DNA of 64,000 nucleotides from Melastoma dodecandrum. Lineage: Eukaryota; Streptophyta; Magnoliopsida; Myrtales; Melastomataceae. Under the pieces are notes generated by a model. That model was given only the letters and a program-made list of their open reading frames with translations. It ran no database searches and was not told the DNA's origin. Shown here piece by piece: positions 39,974 to 52,028 of this stretch (position 1 is its first letter; every line of letters begins with the position of its first letter). The stretch spans positions 1 through 64,000 of the forward strand of contig JARUPY010000474.1 in NCBI GenBank assembly GCA_029817715.1. The letters are read 5' to 3'. The translations under genes were made by a program, and so were the position numbers.

Positions 39974-40990
39974 TGTTGACATGGCAAAAATCTTGGGCTT
40001 AATTATAAGAAATCATAAGTCTAAGCCCACTTTTGTGTGAACCCGCCAGGGAAGTACTAAATCTACAAAGGACTGTCGAGATCAAGTCTACGGGGTCTAA
40101 GTCTACGAGGGTCCGTGTCTACGAGGGTCAGAAAAGATCTTGACTCCAAGATTTTCGGGAAGAAGATTATGGGGCCACGTTCCCATTTGGAAAGATCTTC
40201 AGAGAGAGGAAAATCTGAGGATTTGATTTAATATAATTAATTTAAGAAAGAGAAGTGGTTAAGTTGGATAAAAGCCACGTATACCAGTCAGGTTGTTACC
40301 AAGATTCTAGGGAATTGATTGAGAGGGCCACGACCTTCAAAATATCCTAAGAACGTGTCAAACGTGTTCAGCACTCAAGCCTTGCAAGATTCAGTATAAA
40401 AGGGGAACAGATTCTCCTTAGGAAAAATCACGATCAATCAGCCAAACACAGATTTACATTGCTCGTCACCCTTAGACTTTAGTAGATACCTCGGCCTGGG
40501 TTATTTTGGTCACTACCTTCAATACCAGAGTGAGCAACCGTAGCTTTGGTGATCACCTTCCGCCAGCACTTCCACCGTCCCGGCGAGCAACCGTAACCGG
40601 GGCAACAACCCTCCGTCAGCATTTCCATCGTCCCGGCGAGCAACCGTAACCGGGGCAACAACCCTCCGCCAGCACTTCCACCGTCTCGGCGAGCAACCGT
40701 AACCGAGGCAACAACCCTTTGCCAGCACTACTACCGTCACACAAGTCTAAAGCGCATCGCACTGTAGCGAGTCTACGACGTCAGCAGCGAGTCTACGACG
40801 CCTACGTCAGCCGTATCACCCCTTTTTCGTTCATTTTTATGGCTGTAAGATTCTAAGTTTTTTTTCGAAACTCTGAATTTGTACAGTCGTATCTTTTATC
40901 ATTGAAATTCATCTTTCTGGCGACCACATACATTTTCCTGTGAGTCCAATTGCCAAATATTTCCGACGTGGTCCGTTTTCTACGCGAACA
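39974..40990 (+). repeat. LTR 2 (variant B)
   Basis: 1017 bp. Variant B marks: GATTTACATTGC, TTATTTTGG and CTTCAATACC. Three 53-bp subrepeats. Confidence 0.9.
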
Positions 40991-41030
40991 CGTCTTTGGC
41001 GACCACAGTGGGAGCCGAGTTAATACTCAC

Positions 41031-42081
41031 ATGGAAAAGAATACCAGGAGTTGGGTTAATCGCGACCCTCCACCTCCATTTGATGGAGACGGTCAGAATA
41101 TAGCAGGATACGCAAAGAAGGAGACCACGGCTCTAGGAAGCCAAGTGGCTGCAACTCAACACTCTTTCGGGGCACATACTCAACCCACTAGGCTTAAGTT
41201 CTATAAAGAATTTAATGATACGAAAAACTTGATGGACAGGCGTTTCACTAGGCTACAAGACAATATAATTCAGATACTGGAGCAAATCAGTGCCTTAAAC
41301 CGGCCAAGCGCCGCTGCAAAGCCAAAAAACTGGGAAAGGACTCGTGACGAGTCTACGAAAATGATCAGTCATGACCATGTCTACGACAACGACGATGTAG
41401 ATTGTGACGAGTATACTCATAAAGCCAATAGCCAGGCAGCCTAGCTTTTTCGTCCCGGCACAAGTTTTCGAAAACTTTACTTATGAGGGATTCAAAATAA
41501 ATGAGTATGCGAACAATGCTCATTTATATCGACGAAGAGAGAGTTTTCATACGGAACCTTCCGTCGAGGGTTATATCCCCACTCCCGAACCTCCCGTAAC
41601 AAATTATTCATTCGTACCAAAAACACCCACGGAGGAGTACGTGCCCATAACAACATCTCCTATTGATGTAGATGTCAGAATAAACCCATCGCTAGAGGTT
41701 GATAAAGTTAAGCAATTTGGTCTGCCAACCCTTAAAGATGTTGGGGTACAAGTGGTAGAACAAGTTATGCCAAATTATGTGCGTGTAATCGACGTCCAAC
41801 CATTAAAAAATGAAATTACAATTCATACTTTTCATACTTTCCAACCAGAGGTTAACTTCGTAGAGAACCTTGAAATTCCCGAGCATGAACTATGGGCACC
41901 TGGAGAAACAATAATGGCCAACCCATTATTATGGTGCCACTTGCCCTTTGACTCGGGTGACTTGCAACACGATTTAAGACAACGTCTTGCACAACAAAAT
42001 AAGTACATAGACATAGTGATCCAACCTACACGGGTTTATAGAGTTTGGAAAATACCATGGGATCACGCAATTTGGCATTAG
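41031..42081 (+). pseudogene. Unit 2 copy of the array ORF, frameshifted
   Basis: Same 2-bp loss as unit 1, with a stop at 41442-41444. The second half is open to 42081. Also differs near the end (PFDSGDLQ instead of PFDPGGLQ). Confidence 0.85.
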
Positions 42082-42197
42082 GTTTTAAATCCCCAAAGTT
42101 CCTTTCGTTTTAAGTTTCTTTATTCGTAATCCAAACCACTTCACAATGCTGGGTTAGACTCTCAGCTAAGATCGTCTCACCCTAAGAGGGGGGCTTA

Positions 42198-43201
42198 TGT
42201 TGACATGGCAAAAATCTTGGGCTTAATTATAAGAAATCATAAGTCCAAGCCCACTTTTGTGTGAACCCGCCAGGGAAGTACTAAGTCTACAAAGGACTGT
42301 CGGGATCAAGTCTACGACGGGGGTCCGTGTCTACGAGGGTGAGAAAAGATCTTGACTCCAAGATTTTCAGGAAGAAGATTATAGGGCCACGTTCCCATTT
42401 GGAAAGATCTTCAGATAGAGGAAAATCTGACGATTTGATTTAATATAATTAATTTAAGAAAGAGAAGTGGTTAAGTTGGATAAAAGCCACGTATACCAGT
42501 CAGGTTGTTACCAAGATTCTAGGGAATTGATTGAGAGGGCCACGACCTTCAAAATATCCTAAGAACGTGTCAAACGTGTTCAGCACTCAAGCCTTGCAAG
42601 ATTCAGTATAAAAGGGGAACAGATTATCCTTAGGAAAAATCACGATCAATCAGCCAAACACAGATTTGCATTGCTCGTCACCCTTAGACTTTAGTAGATA
42701 CCTCGGCCTGGGTTATTTGGTCACTACCTTCAACACCAGAGTGAGCAACCGTAGCTTTGGTGATCACCTTCCGCCAGCACTTCCACCGTCCCGGCGAGCA
42801 ACCGTAACCGGGGCAACAACCCTCCGCCAGCACTTCCACCGTCCCGGCGAGCAACCGTAACCAGGGCAACAACCCTCTGTCAGCACTTCCACCGTCCCGG
42901 CGAGCAACCGTAACCGAGGCAACAACCCTCCGTCAGTACTACTACCGTCACACAAGTCTACAGCGCAGCGCACTGTAGCGAGTCTACGACATCAGCAGCG
43001 AGTCTACGACACCTACGTCAGCCGTATCACCCCTTTTTCGTTCATTTTTATGGCTGTAAGATTCTAAGTTCTTTTTCGAAACTCTGAATTTGTACAGTCG
43101 TATCTTTTATCATTGAAATTCATCTTTCTGGTGACCACATACATTTCCCTATGAGTCCAGTTGCCATATATTTCCGACGTGGTCCGTTTTCTACGCGAAC
43201 A
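42198..43201 (+). repeat. LTR 3 (variant A)
   Basis: 1004 bp. Variant A marks GATTTGCATTGC and CTTCAACACC, plus one T missing in GGTTATTTGG, a mark shared with LTR 5. Shorter in the GTCTACG block. Confidence 0.9.
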
Positions 43202-43241
43202 CGTCTTTGGCGACCACAGTGGGAGCCGAGTTAATACTCAC

Positions 43242-44294
43242 ATGGAAAAGAATACCAGGAGTTGGGTTAATCGCGACCCTCCACCTCCATTAGATGGAGA
43301 CGGTCAGAATATAGCAGGATACGCAAAGAAGGAGACCACGGCTCTAGGAAGCCAAGTGGCTGCAACTCAACACTCTTTCGGGGCACATACTCAACCCACT
43401 AGGCTTAAGTTCTATAAAGAATTTAATGATACGAAAAACTTGATGGACAAGCGTTTCACTAGGCTACAAGACAATATAATTCAGATACTGGAGCAAATCA
43501 GTGCCTTAAACCGGCCAAGCGCCGCTGCAAAGCCAAAAAACTGGGAAAGGACTCGTGACGAGTCTACGAAAATGATCAGTCATGACCATGTCTACGACAA
43601 CGACGATGTAGATTGTGACGAGTATACTCATAAAGCCAATAGAGCCAGGCAGCCCAGCTTTTTCGTCCCGGCACAAGTTTTCGAAAACTTTACTTATGAG
43701 GGCTTCAAAATAAATGAGTATGCGAACAATGCTCATTTATATCGACGAAGAGAGAGTTTTCATACGGAACCTTCCGTCGAGGGTTATATCCCCACTCCCG
43801 AACCTCCCGTAACAAATTATTCATTCGTACCAAAAACACCCACGGAGGAGTACGTGCCCATAACAACATCTCCTATTGATGTAGATGTCAGAATAAACCC
43901 ATCGCCAGAGGTTGATAAAGTTAAGCAATTTGGTCTGCCAACCCTTAAAGATGTTGGGGTACAAGTGGTAGAACAAGTTATGCCAAATTATGTGCGTGTA
44001 ATCGACGTCCAACCATTAAAAAATGAAATTACAATTCATACTTTTCATACTTTCCAACCAGAGGTTAACTTCGTAGAGAACCTTGAAATTCTCGAGCATG
44101 AACTATGGGCACCTGGAGAAACAATAATGGCCAACCCATTATTATGGTGCCACTTGCCCTTTGACCCGGGTGGCTTGCAACACGATTTAAGACAACGTCT
44201 TGCACAACAAAATAAGTACATAGACATAGTGATCCAACCTACACGGGTTTATAGAGTTTGGAAAATACCATGGGATCACGCAATTTGGCATTAG
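43242..44294 (+). CDS. Unit 3 array ORF, intact, unknown protein
   Basis: 350 residues from the first ATG after the PBS to TAG, open throughout. I do not recognise the family. Visible features: basic/Pro-rich N-terminus (RDPPPPLDGDGQN). Heptad-like stretch at about residues 55-90 (LKFYKEFNDTKNLMDKRFTR then LQDNIIQILEQISAL), suitable for a coiled coil. Acidic patch DNDDVDCDEY near residues 119-128. Pro/Thr-rich middle (IPTPEPPVTNYSFVPKTP). C-terminus rich in Trp and Pro, ending PWDHAIWH. There is no CCHC knuckle, protease or RT motif. Position right after the PBS suggests a Gag-like packaging protein, but this is inference from location only. Confidence 0.6.
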   Translation: MEKNTRSWVNRDPPPPLDGDGQNIAGYAKKETTALGSQVAATQHSFGAHTQPTRLKFYKEFNDTKNLMDKRFTRLQDNIIQILEQISALNRPSAAAKPKNWERTRDESTKMISHDHVYDNDDVDCDEYTHKANRARQPSFFVPAQVFENFTYEGFKINEYANNAHLYRRRESFHTEPSVEGYIPTPEPPVTNYSFVPKTPTEEYVPITTSPIDVDVRINPSPEVDKVKQFGLPTLKDVGVQVVEQVMPNYVRVIDVQPLKNEITIHTFHTFQPEVNFVENLEILEHELWAPGETIMANPLLWCHLPFDPGGLQHDLRQRLAQQNKYIDIVIQPTRVYRVWKIPWDHAIWH

Positions 44295-44410
44295 GTTTTA
44301 AATCCCCAAAGTTCCTTTCGTTTTAAGTTTCTTTATTCGTAATCCAAACCACTTCACAATGCTGGGTTAGACTCTCAGCTAAGATCGTCTCACCCTAAGA
44401 GGGGGGCTTA

Positions 44411-45427
44411 TGTTGACATGGCAAAAATCTTGGGCTTAATTATAAGAAATCATAAGTCCAAGCCCACTTTTGTGTGAACCCGCCAGGGAAGTACTAAATC
44501 TACAAAGGACTGTCGAGATCAAGTCTACGGGGTCTAAGTCTACGAGGGTCCGTGTCTACGAGGGTCAGAAAAGATCTTGACTCCAAGATTTTCGGGAAGA
44601 AGATTATGGGGCCACGTTCCCATTTGGAAAGATCTTCAGATAGAGGAAAATCTGAGGATTTGATTTAATATAATTAATTTAAGAAAGAGAAGTGGTTAAG
44701 TTGGATAAAAGCCACGTATACCAGTCAGGTTGTTACCAAGATTCTAGGGAATTGATTGAGAGGGCCACGACCTTCAAAATATCCTAAGAACGTGTCAAAC
44801 GTGTTCAGCACTCAAGCCTTGCAAGATTCAGTATAAAAGGGGAACAGATTCTCCTTAGGAAAAATCACGATCAATCAGCCAAACACAGATTTACATTGCT
44901 CGTCACCCTTAGACTTTAGTAGATACCTCGGCCTGGGTTATTTTGGTCACTACCTTCAATACCAGAGTGAGCAACCGTAGCTTTGGTGATCACCTTCCGC
45001 CAGCACTTCCACCGTCCCGGCGAGCAACCGTAACCGGGGCAACAACCCTCCGCCAGCACTTCCACCGTCCCGGCGAGCAACCGTAACCGGGGCAACAACC
45101 CTCCGCCAGCACTTCCACCGTCCCGGCGAGCAACCGTAACCGAGGCAACAACCCTCCGCCAGCACTACTACCGTCACACAAGTCTACAGCGCAGCGCACT
45201 GTAGCGAGTCTACGACGTCAGCAGCGAGTCTACGACGCCTACGTCAGCCGTATCACCCCTTTTTCGTTCATTTTTATGGCTGTAAGATTCTAAGTTCTTT
45301 TTCGAAACTCTGAATTTGTACAGTCGTATCTTTTATCATTGAAATTCATCTTTCTGGTGACCACATACATTTTCCTCTGAGTCCAATTGCCAAATATTTC
45401 CGACGTGGTCCGTTTTCTACGCGAACA
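44411..45427 (+). repeat. LTR 4 (variant B)
   Basis: 1017 bp with the variant B marks and three 53-bp subrepeats. Confidence 0.9.
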
Positions 45428-45466
45428 CGTCTTTTGCTCCACAGTGGGAGCCGAGTTAATACTCAC

Positions 45467-46517
45467 ATGGAAAAGAATACCAGGAGTTGGGTTAATCGCG
45501 ACCCTCCACCTCCATTAGATGGAGACGGTCAGAATATAGCAGGATACGCAAAGGAGGATACCACGGCTCTAGGAAGCCAAGTGGCTGCAACTCAACACTC
45601 TTTTAGGGCACATACTCAATCCACTAGGCTTGAGTTCTATAAAGAATTTAATGATACGAAAAACTTGATGGACAGGCGTTTCACTAGGCTACAAGACAAT
45701 ATAATTCAGATACTGGAGCAAATCAGTGCCTTAAACCGGCCAAGCGCCACTGTAAAGCCAAAAAACTAGGAAAGGACTCGTGACGAGTCTACGAAAATGA
45801 TCAGTCATGACCATGTCTACGACAACGACGATGTAGATTGTGACGAGTATACTCATAAAGCCAATAGCCAGGCAGCCTAGCTTTTTCGTCCCGGCACAAG
45901 TTTTCGAAAACTTTACTTATGAGGGATTCAAAATAAATGAGTATGCGAACAATGCTCATTTATATCGACGAAGAGAGAGTTTTCATACGGAACCTTCCGT
46001 CGAGGGTTATATCCCCACTCCCGAACCTCCCGTAACAAATTATTCATTCGTACCAAAAACACCCACGGAGGAGTACGTGCCCATAACAACATCTCCTATT
46101 GATGTAGATGTCAGAATAAACCCATCGCTAGAGGTTGATAAAATTAAGTAATTTGGTCTGCCAACCCTTAAAGATGTTGGGGTACAAGTGGTAGAACAAG
46201 TTATGCCAAATTATGTGCGTGTAATCGACGTCCAACCATTAAAAAATGAAATTAGAATTCATACTTTTCATACTTTACAACCAGATGTTAACTTCGTAGA
46301 GAACCTTGAAATTCTCGAGCATGAACTATGGGCACCTGGAGAAACAATAATGGCCAACCCATTATTATGGTGCCACTTGCCCTTTGACCCGGGTGGCTTG
46401 CAACACGATTTAAGACAACGTCTTGCACAACAAAATAAGTACATAGACATAGTGATCCAACCTACACGGGTTTATAGAGTTTGGAAAATACCATGGGATC
46501 ACGCAATTTGGCATTAG
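45467..46517 (+). pseudogene. Unit 4 copy of the array ORF, multiply broken
   Basis: The most decayed copy. Trp-to-stop at 45767-45769, the shared 2-bp frameshift near 45867, and a Gln-to-stop at 46149-46151. Its PBS is also altered (TTTTGCTCCACAGTGGG), so a transcript primed from this unit would probably not be reverse transcribed. Confidence 0.85.
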
Positions 46518-46633
46518 GTTTTAAATCCCCAAAGTTCCTTTCGTTTTAAGTTTCTTTATTCGTAATCCAAACCACTTCACAATGCTGGGTTAGACTTTCA
46601 GCTAAGATCGTCTCACCCTAAGAGGGGGGCTTA

Positions 46634-47648
46634 TGTTGACATGGCAAAAATCTTGGGCTTAATTATAAGAAATCATAAGTCCAAGCCCACTTTTGTGTGA
46701 ACCCGCCAGGGAAGTACTAAATCTACAAAGGACTGTCGGGATCAAGTCTACGGGGTCTAAGTCTACGAGGGTCCGTGTCTACGAGGGTCAGAAAAGATCT
46801 TGACTCCAAAATTTTCGGGAAGAAGATTATGGGGCCACGTTCCCATTTGAAAAGATATTCAGATAGAGGAAAATATGAGGATTTGATTTAATATAATAAT
46901 TTAAGAAAGAGAAGTGGTTAAGTTGGATAAAAGCCACGTATACCAGTCAGGTTGTTACCAAGATTCTAGGGAATTGATTGAGAGGGCCACGACCTTCAAA
47001 ATATCCTAAGAACGTGTCAAACGTGTTCAGCACTCAAGCCTTGCAAGATTCAGTATAAAAGGGGAACAGATTCTCCTTAGGAAAAATCACGATCAATCAG
47101 CCAAACACAGATTTGCATTGCTCGTCACCCTTAGACTTTAGTAGATACCTCGGCCTGGGTTATTTGGTCACTACCTTCAACACCAGAGTGAGCAACCGTA
47201 GCTTTGGTGATCACCTTCCGCCAGCACTTCCACCGTCCCGGCGAGCAACCGTAACCGGGGCAACAACCCTCCGCCAGCACTTCCACCGTCCCGGCGAGCA
47301 ACCGTAACCGGGGCAACAATCCTCCGCCAGCACTTCCACCGTCCCGGCGAGCAACCGTAACCGAGGCAACAACCCTCCGCCAGCACTACTACCGTCACAC
47401 AAGTCTACAGCGCAGCGCACTGTAGCGAGTCTACGACGTCAGCAGCGAGTCTACGACGCCTACGTCAGCCGTATCACCCCTTTTTCGTTCATTTTTATGG
47501 CTGTAAGATTCTAAGTTCTTTTTCGAAACTCTGAATTTGTACAGTCGTATCTTTTATCATTGAAATTCATCTTTCTGGTGACCACATACATTTTCCTCTG
47601 AGTCCAATTGCCAAATATTTCCGACGTGGTCCGTTTTCTACGCGAACA
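46634..47648 (+). repeat. LTR 5 (variant A)
   Basis: 1015 bp. Variant A marks including the missing T shared with LTR 3. One base missing in the TATAATTAATTTAAG tract (reads TATAATAATTTAAG). Confidence 0.9.
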
Positions 47649-47688
47649 CGTCTTTGGCGACCACAGTGGGAGCCGAGTTAATACTCAC

Positions 47689-48741
47689 ATGGAAAAGAAT
47701 ACCAGGAGTTGGGTTAATCGCGACCCTCCACCGCCATTAGATGGAGACGGTCAGAATATAGCAGGATACGCAAAGAAGGAGACCACGGCTCTAGGAAGCC
47801 AAGTGGCTGCAACTCAACACTCTTTCGGGGCACATACTCAACCCACTAGGCTTAAGTTCTATAAAGAATTTAATGATACGAAAAACTTGATGGACAGGCG
47901 TTTCACTAGGCTACAAGACAATATAATTCAGATACTGGAGCAAATCAGTGCCTTAAACCGGCCAAGCGCCGCTGCAAAGCCAAAAAACTGGGAAAGGACT
48001 CGTGACGAGTCTACGAAAATGATCAGTCATGACCATGTCTACGACAACGACGATGTAGATTGTGACGAGTATACTCATAAAGCCAATAGAGCCAGGCAGC
48101 CCAGCTTTTTCGTCCCGGCACAAGTTTTCGAAAACTTTAATTATGAGGGATTCAAAATAAATGAGTATGCGAACAATGCTCATTTATATCGACGAAGAGA
48201 GAGTTTTCATACGGAACCTTCCGTCGAGGGTTATATCCCCACTCCCGAACCTCCCGTAACAAATTATTCATTCGTACCAAAAACACCCACGGAGGAGTAC
48301 GTGCCCATAACAACATCTCCTATTGATGTAGATGTCAGAATAAACCCATCGCTAGAGGTTGATAAAATTAAGCAATTTGGTCTGCCAACCCTTAAAGATG
48401 TTGGGGTACAAGTGGTAGAACAAGTTATGCCAAATTATGTGCGTGTAATCGACGTCCAACCATTAAAAAATGAAATTACAATTCATACTTTTCATACTTT
48501 CCAACCAGAGGTTAACTTCGTAGAGAACCTTGAAATTCTCGAGCATGAACTATGGGCACCTGCAGAAACAATAATGGCCAACCCATTATTATGGTGCCAC
48601 TTGCCCTTTGACCCGGGTGGCTTGCAACACGATTTAAGACAACGTCTTGCACAACAAAATAACTACATAGACATAGTGATCCAACCTACACGGGTTTATA
48701 GAGTTTGGCAAATACCATGGGATCACGCAATTTGGCGTTAG
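47689..48741 (+). CDS. Unit 5 array ORF, intact, unknown protein
   Basis: 350 residues, open, same architecture as the unit 3 copy. Private or shared substitutions include FNYEGFK, DKIKQF, APAETIM, QQNNYID, VWQIPW and the final Arg. The unit shares its AG-containing spacer and LTR variant with unit 3. Confidence 0.6.
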   Translation: MEKNTRSWVNRDPPPPLDGDGQNIAGYAKKETTALGSQVAATQHSFGAHTQPTRLKFYKEFNDTKNLMDRRFTRLQDNIIQILEQISALNRPSAAAKPKNWERTRDESTKMISHDHVYDNDDVDCDEYTHKANRARQPSFFVPAQVFENFNYEGFKINEYANNAHLYRRRESFHTEPSVEGYIPTPEPPVTNYSFVPKTPTEEYVPITTSPIDVDVRINPSLEVDKIKQFGLPTLKDVGVQVVEQVMPNYVRVIDVQPLKNEITIHTFHTFQPEVNFVENLEILEHELWAPAETIMANPLLWCHLPFDPGGLQHDLRQRLAQQNNYIDIVIQPTRVYRVWQIPWDHAIWR

Positions 48742-48857
48742 GTTTTAAATCCCCAAAGTTCCTTTAGTTTTAAGTTTCTTTATTCGTAATCCAAACCACT
48801 TCACAATGCTGGGTTAGACTCTCAGCTAAGATCGTCTCACCCTAAGAGGGGGGCTTA

Positions 48858-49874
48858 TGTTGACATGGCAAAAATCTTGGGCTTAATTATAAGAAATCAT
48901 AAGTCCAAGCCCACTTTTGTGTGAACCCGCCAGGGAAGTACTAAATCTACAAAGGACTGTCGAGATCAAGTCTACGGGGTCTAAGTCTACGAGGGTCCGT
49001 GTCTACGAAGGTCAGAAAAGATCTTGACTCCAAGATTTTCGGGAAGAAGATTATGGGGCCACGTTCCCATTTGGAAAGATCTTCAGATAGAGGAAAATCT
49101 GAGGATTTGATTTAATATAATTAATTTAAGAAAGAGAAGTGGTTAAGTTGGATAAAAGCCACGTATACCAGTCAGGTTGTTACCAAGATTCTAGGGAATT
49201 GATTGAGAGGGCCACGACCTTCAAAATATCCTAAGAACGTGTCAAACGTGTTCAGCACTCAAGCCTTGCAAGATTCAGTATAAAAGGGGAACAGATCCTC
49301 CGTAGGAAAAGACACGATCAATCAGCCAAACACAGATTTACATTGCTCGTCACCCTTAGACTTTAGTAGATACCTCGGCCTGGGTTATTTTGGTCACTAC
49401 CTTCAATACCAGAGTGAGCAACCGTAGCTTTGGTGATCACCTTCCGCCAGCACTTCCACCGTCCCGGCGAGCAACCGTAACCGGGGCAACAACCCTCCGC
49501 CAGCACTTCCACCGTCCCGGCGAGCAACCGTAACCGGGGCAACAATCCTCCGCCAGCACTTCCACCGTCCCGGCGAGCAACCGTAACCGAGGCAACAACC
49601 CTCCGCCAGCACTACTACCGTCACACAAGTCTACAGCGCAGCGAACTGTAGCGAGTCTACGACGTCAGCAGCGAGTCTACGACGCCTACGTTAGCCGTAT
49701 CACCCCTTTTTCGTTCATTTTTATGGCTGTAAGATTCTAAGTTCTTTTTCGAAACTCTGAATTTGTACAGTCGTATCTTTTATCATTGAAATTCATCTTT
49801 CTGGCGACCACATACATTTTCCTGTGAGTCCAATTGCCAAATATTTCCGACGTGGTCCGTTTTCTACGCGAACA
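48858..49874 (+). repeat. LTR 6 (variant B)
   Basis: 1017 bp with the variant B marks. Small private changes downstream of the TATA box (GATCCTCCGTAGGAAAAGACACG). Confidence 0.88.
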
Positions 49875-49914
49875 CGTCTTTGGCGACCACAGTGGGAGCC
49901 GAGTTAATACTCAC

Positions 49915-50965
49915 ATGGAAAAGAATACCAGGAGTTGGGTTAATCGCGACCCTCCACCGCCATTAGATGGAGACGGTCAGAATATAGCAGGATACGCAAA
50001 GAAGGAGACCACGGCTCTAGGAAGCCAAGTGGCTGCAACTCAACACTCTTTCGGGGCACATACTCAACCCACTAGGCTTAAGTTCTATAAAGAATTTAAT
50101 GATACGAAAAACTTGATGGACAGGCGTTTCACTAGGCTACAAGACAATATAATTCAGATACTGGAGCAAATCAGTGCCTTAAACCGGCCAAGCGCCGCTG
50201 CAAAGCCAAAAAACTGGGAAAGGACTCGTGACGAGTCTACGAAAATGATCAGTCATGACCATGTCTACGACAACGACGATGTAGATTGTGACGAGTATAC
50301 TCATAAAGCCAATAGCCAGGCAGCCTAGCTTTTTCGTCCCGGCACAAGTTTTCGAAAACTTTACTTATGAGGGCTTCAAAATAAATGAGTATGCGAACAA
50401 TGCTCATTTATATCGACGAAGAGAGAGTTTTCATACGGAACCTTCCGTCGAGGGTTATATCCCCACTCCCGAACCTCCCGTAACAAATTATTCATTCGTA
50501 CCAAAAACACCCACGGAGGAGTACGTGCCCATAACAACATCTCCTATTGATGTAGATGTCAGAATAAACCCATCGCTAGAGGTTGATAAAGTTAAGCAAT
50601 TTGGTCTGCCAACCCTTAAAGATGTTGGGGTACAAGTGGTAGAACAAGTTATGCCAAATTATGTGCGTGTAATCGACGTCCAACCATTAAAAAATGAAAT
50701 TACAATTCATACTTTTCATACTTTCCAACCAGAGGTTAACTTCGTAGAGAACCTTGAAATTCTCGAGCATGAACTATGGGCACCTGGAGAAACAATAATG
50801 GCCAACCCATTATTATGGTGCCACTTGCCCTTTGACCCGGGTGGCTTGCAACACGATTTAAGACAACGTCTTGCACAACAAAATAAGTACATAGACATAG
50901 TGATCCAACCTACACGGGTTTATAGAGTTTGGAAAATACCATGGGATCACGCAATTTGGCATTAG
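49915..50965 (+). pseudogene. Unit 6 copy of the array ORF, frameshifted
   Basis: Carries the same 2-bp loss as units 1, 2 and 4, giving a TAG at 50326-50328. Otherwise nearly identical to the unit 1 copy. Confidence 0.85.
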
Positions 50966-51081
50966 GTTTTAAATCCCCAAAGTTCCTTTCGTTTTAAGTT
51001 TCTTTATTCGTAATCCAAACCACTTCACAATGCTGGGTTAGACTTTCAGCTAAGATCGTCTCACCCTAAGAGGGGGGCTTA

Positions 51082-52028
51082 TGTTGACATGGCAAAAATC
51101 TTGGGCTTAATTATAAGAAATCATAAGTCCAAGCCCACTTTTGTGTGAACCCGCCAGGGAAGTACTAAATCTACAAAGGACTGTCGAGATCAAGTCTACG
51201 GGGTCTAAGTCTACGAGGGTCAGAAAAGATCTTGACTCCAAGATTTTCGGGAAGAAGATTATGGGGCCACGTTCCCATTTGGAAAGATCTTCAGAGAGAG
51301 GAAAATCTGAGGATTTGATTTAATATAATTAATTTAAGAAAGAGAAGTGGTTAAGTTGGATAAAAGCCACGTATACCAGTCAGGTTGTTACCAAGATTCT
51401 AGGAAATTGATTGAGAGGGCCAGACCTTCAAAATATCCTAAGAACGTGTCAAACGTGTTCAGCACTCAAGCCTTGCAAGATTCAGTATAAAAGGGGAACA
51501 GATTCTCCTTTGGAAAAATCACGATCAATCAGCCAAACACAGATTTGCATTGCTCGTCACCCTTAGACTTTAGTAGATACCTCGGCCTGGGTTATTTTGG
51601 TCACTACCTTCAATACCAGAGTGAGCAACCGTAGCTTTGGTGATCACCTTCCGCCAGCACTTCCACCGTCCCGGCGAGCAACCGTAACCGGGGCAACAAC
51701 CCTCCGCCAGCACTTCCACCGTCCCGGCGAGCAACCGTAACCGAGGCAACAACCCTCCGCCAGCACTACTACCGTCACACAAGTCTACAGCGCAGCGCAC
51801 TGTAGCGAGTCTACGACGTCAGCAGCGAGTCTACGACGCCTACGTCAGCCGTATCACCCCTTTTTCGTTCATTTTTATGGCTGTAAGATTCTAAGTTCTC
51901 TTTCGAAACTCTGAATTTGTACAGTCGTATCTTTTATCATTGAAATTCATCTTTCTGGCGACCACATACATTTCCCTGTGAGTCCAATTGCCAAATATTT
52001 CCGACGTGGTCTGTTTTCTACGAGAACA
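51082..52028 (+). repeat. LTR 7, terminal LTR with two subrepeats
   Basis: 947 bp. Has one 53-bp subrepeat fewer than the others and a shortened GTCTACG block. It mixes variant A (GATTTGCATTGC) and variant B (CTTCAATACC) marks. Ends ACGAGAACA, directly followed by the GATGG duplication. Confidence 0.9.

Larger units (their letters stand above)
37742..52028 (+). mobile_element. Tandem array of a non-autonomous LTR retrotransposon (7 LTRs, 6 internal units)
   Basis: LTR starts at 37742, 39974, 42198, 44411, 46634, 48858 and 51082 give periods of 2232, 2224, 2213, 2223, 2224 and 2224 bp. Each LTR begins TGTTGACATGG and ends GAACA. Each internal segment (1206-1209 bp) begins CGTCTT and, in all but unit 4, continues with the primer-binding-site-like TGGCGACCACAGTGGGAG. 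Each segment ends with the polypurine tract AAGAGGGGGG plus CTTA before the next LTR. The outermost ends carry a single 5-bp duplication GATGG. No protease, reverse transcriptase, RNase H or integrase is encoded, so the element is non-autonomous. The PBS type suggests a Ty3/gypsy (Tat-like) partner, which is inference. Confidence 0.93.

Noticed and set aside
37742..52028. Tandem array as a cluster of duplicated host genes
   Set aside because: TG...CA LTR ends, PBS, polypurine tract and a 5-bp target duplication show it is a retroelement.
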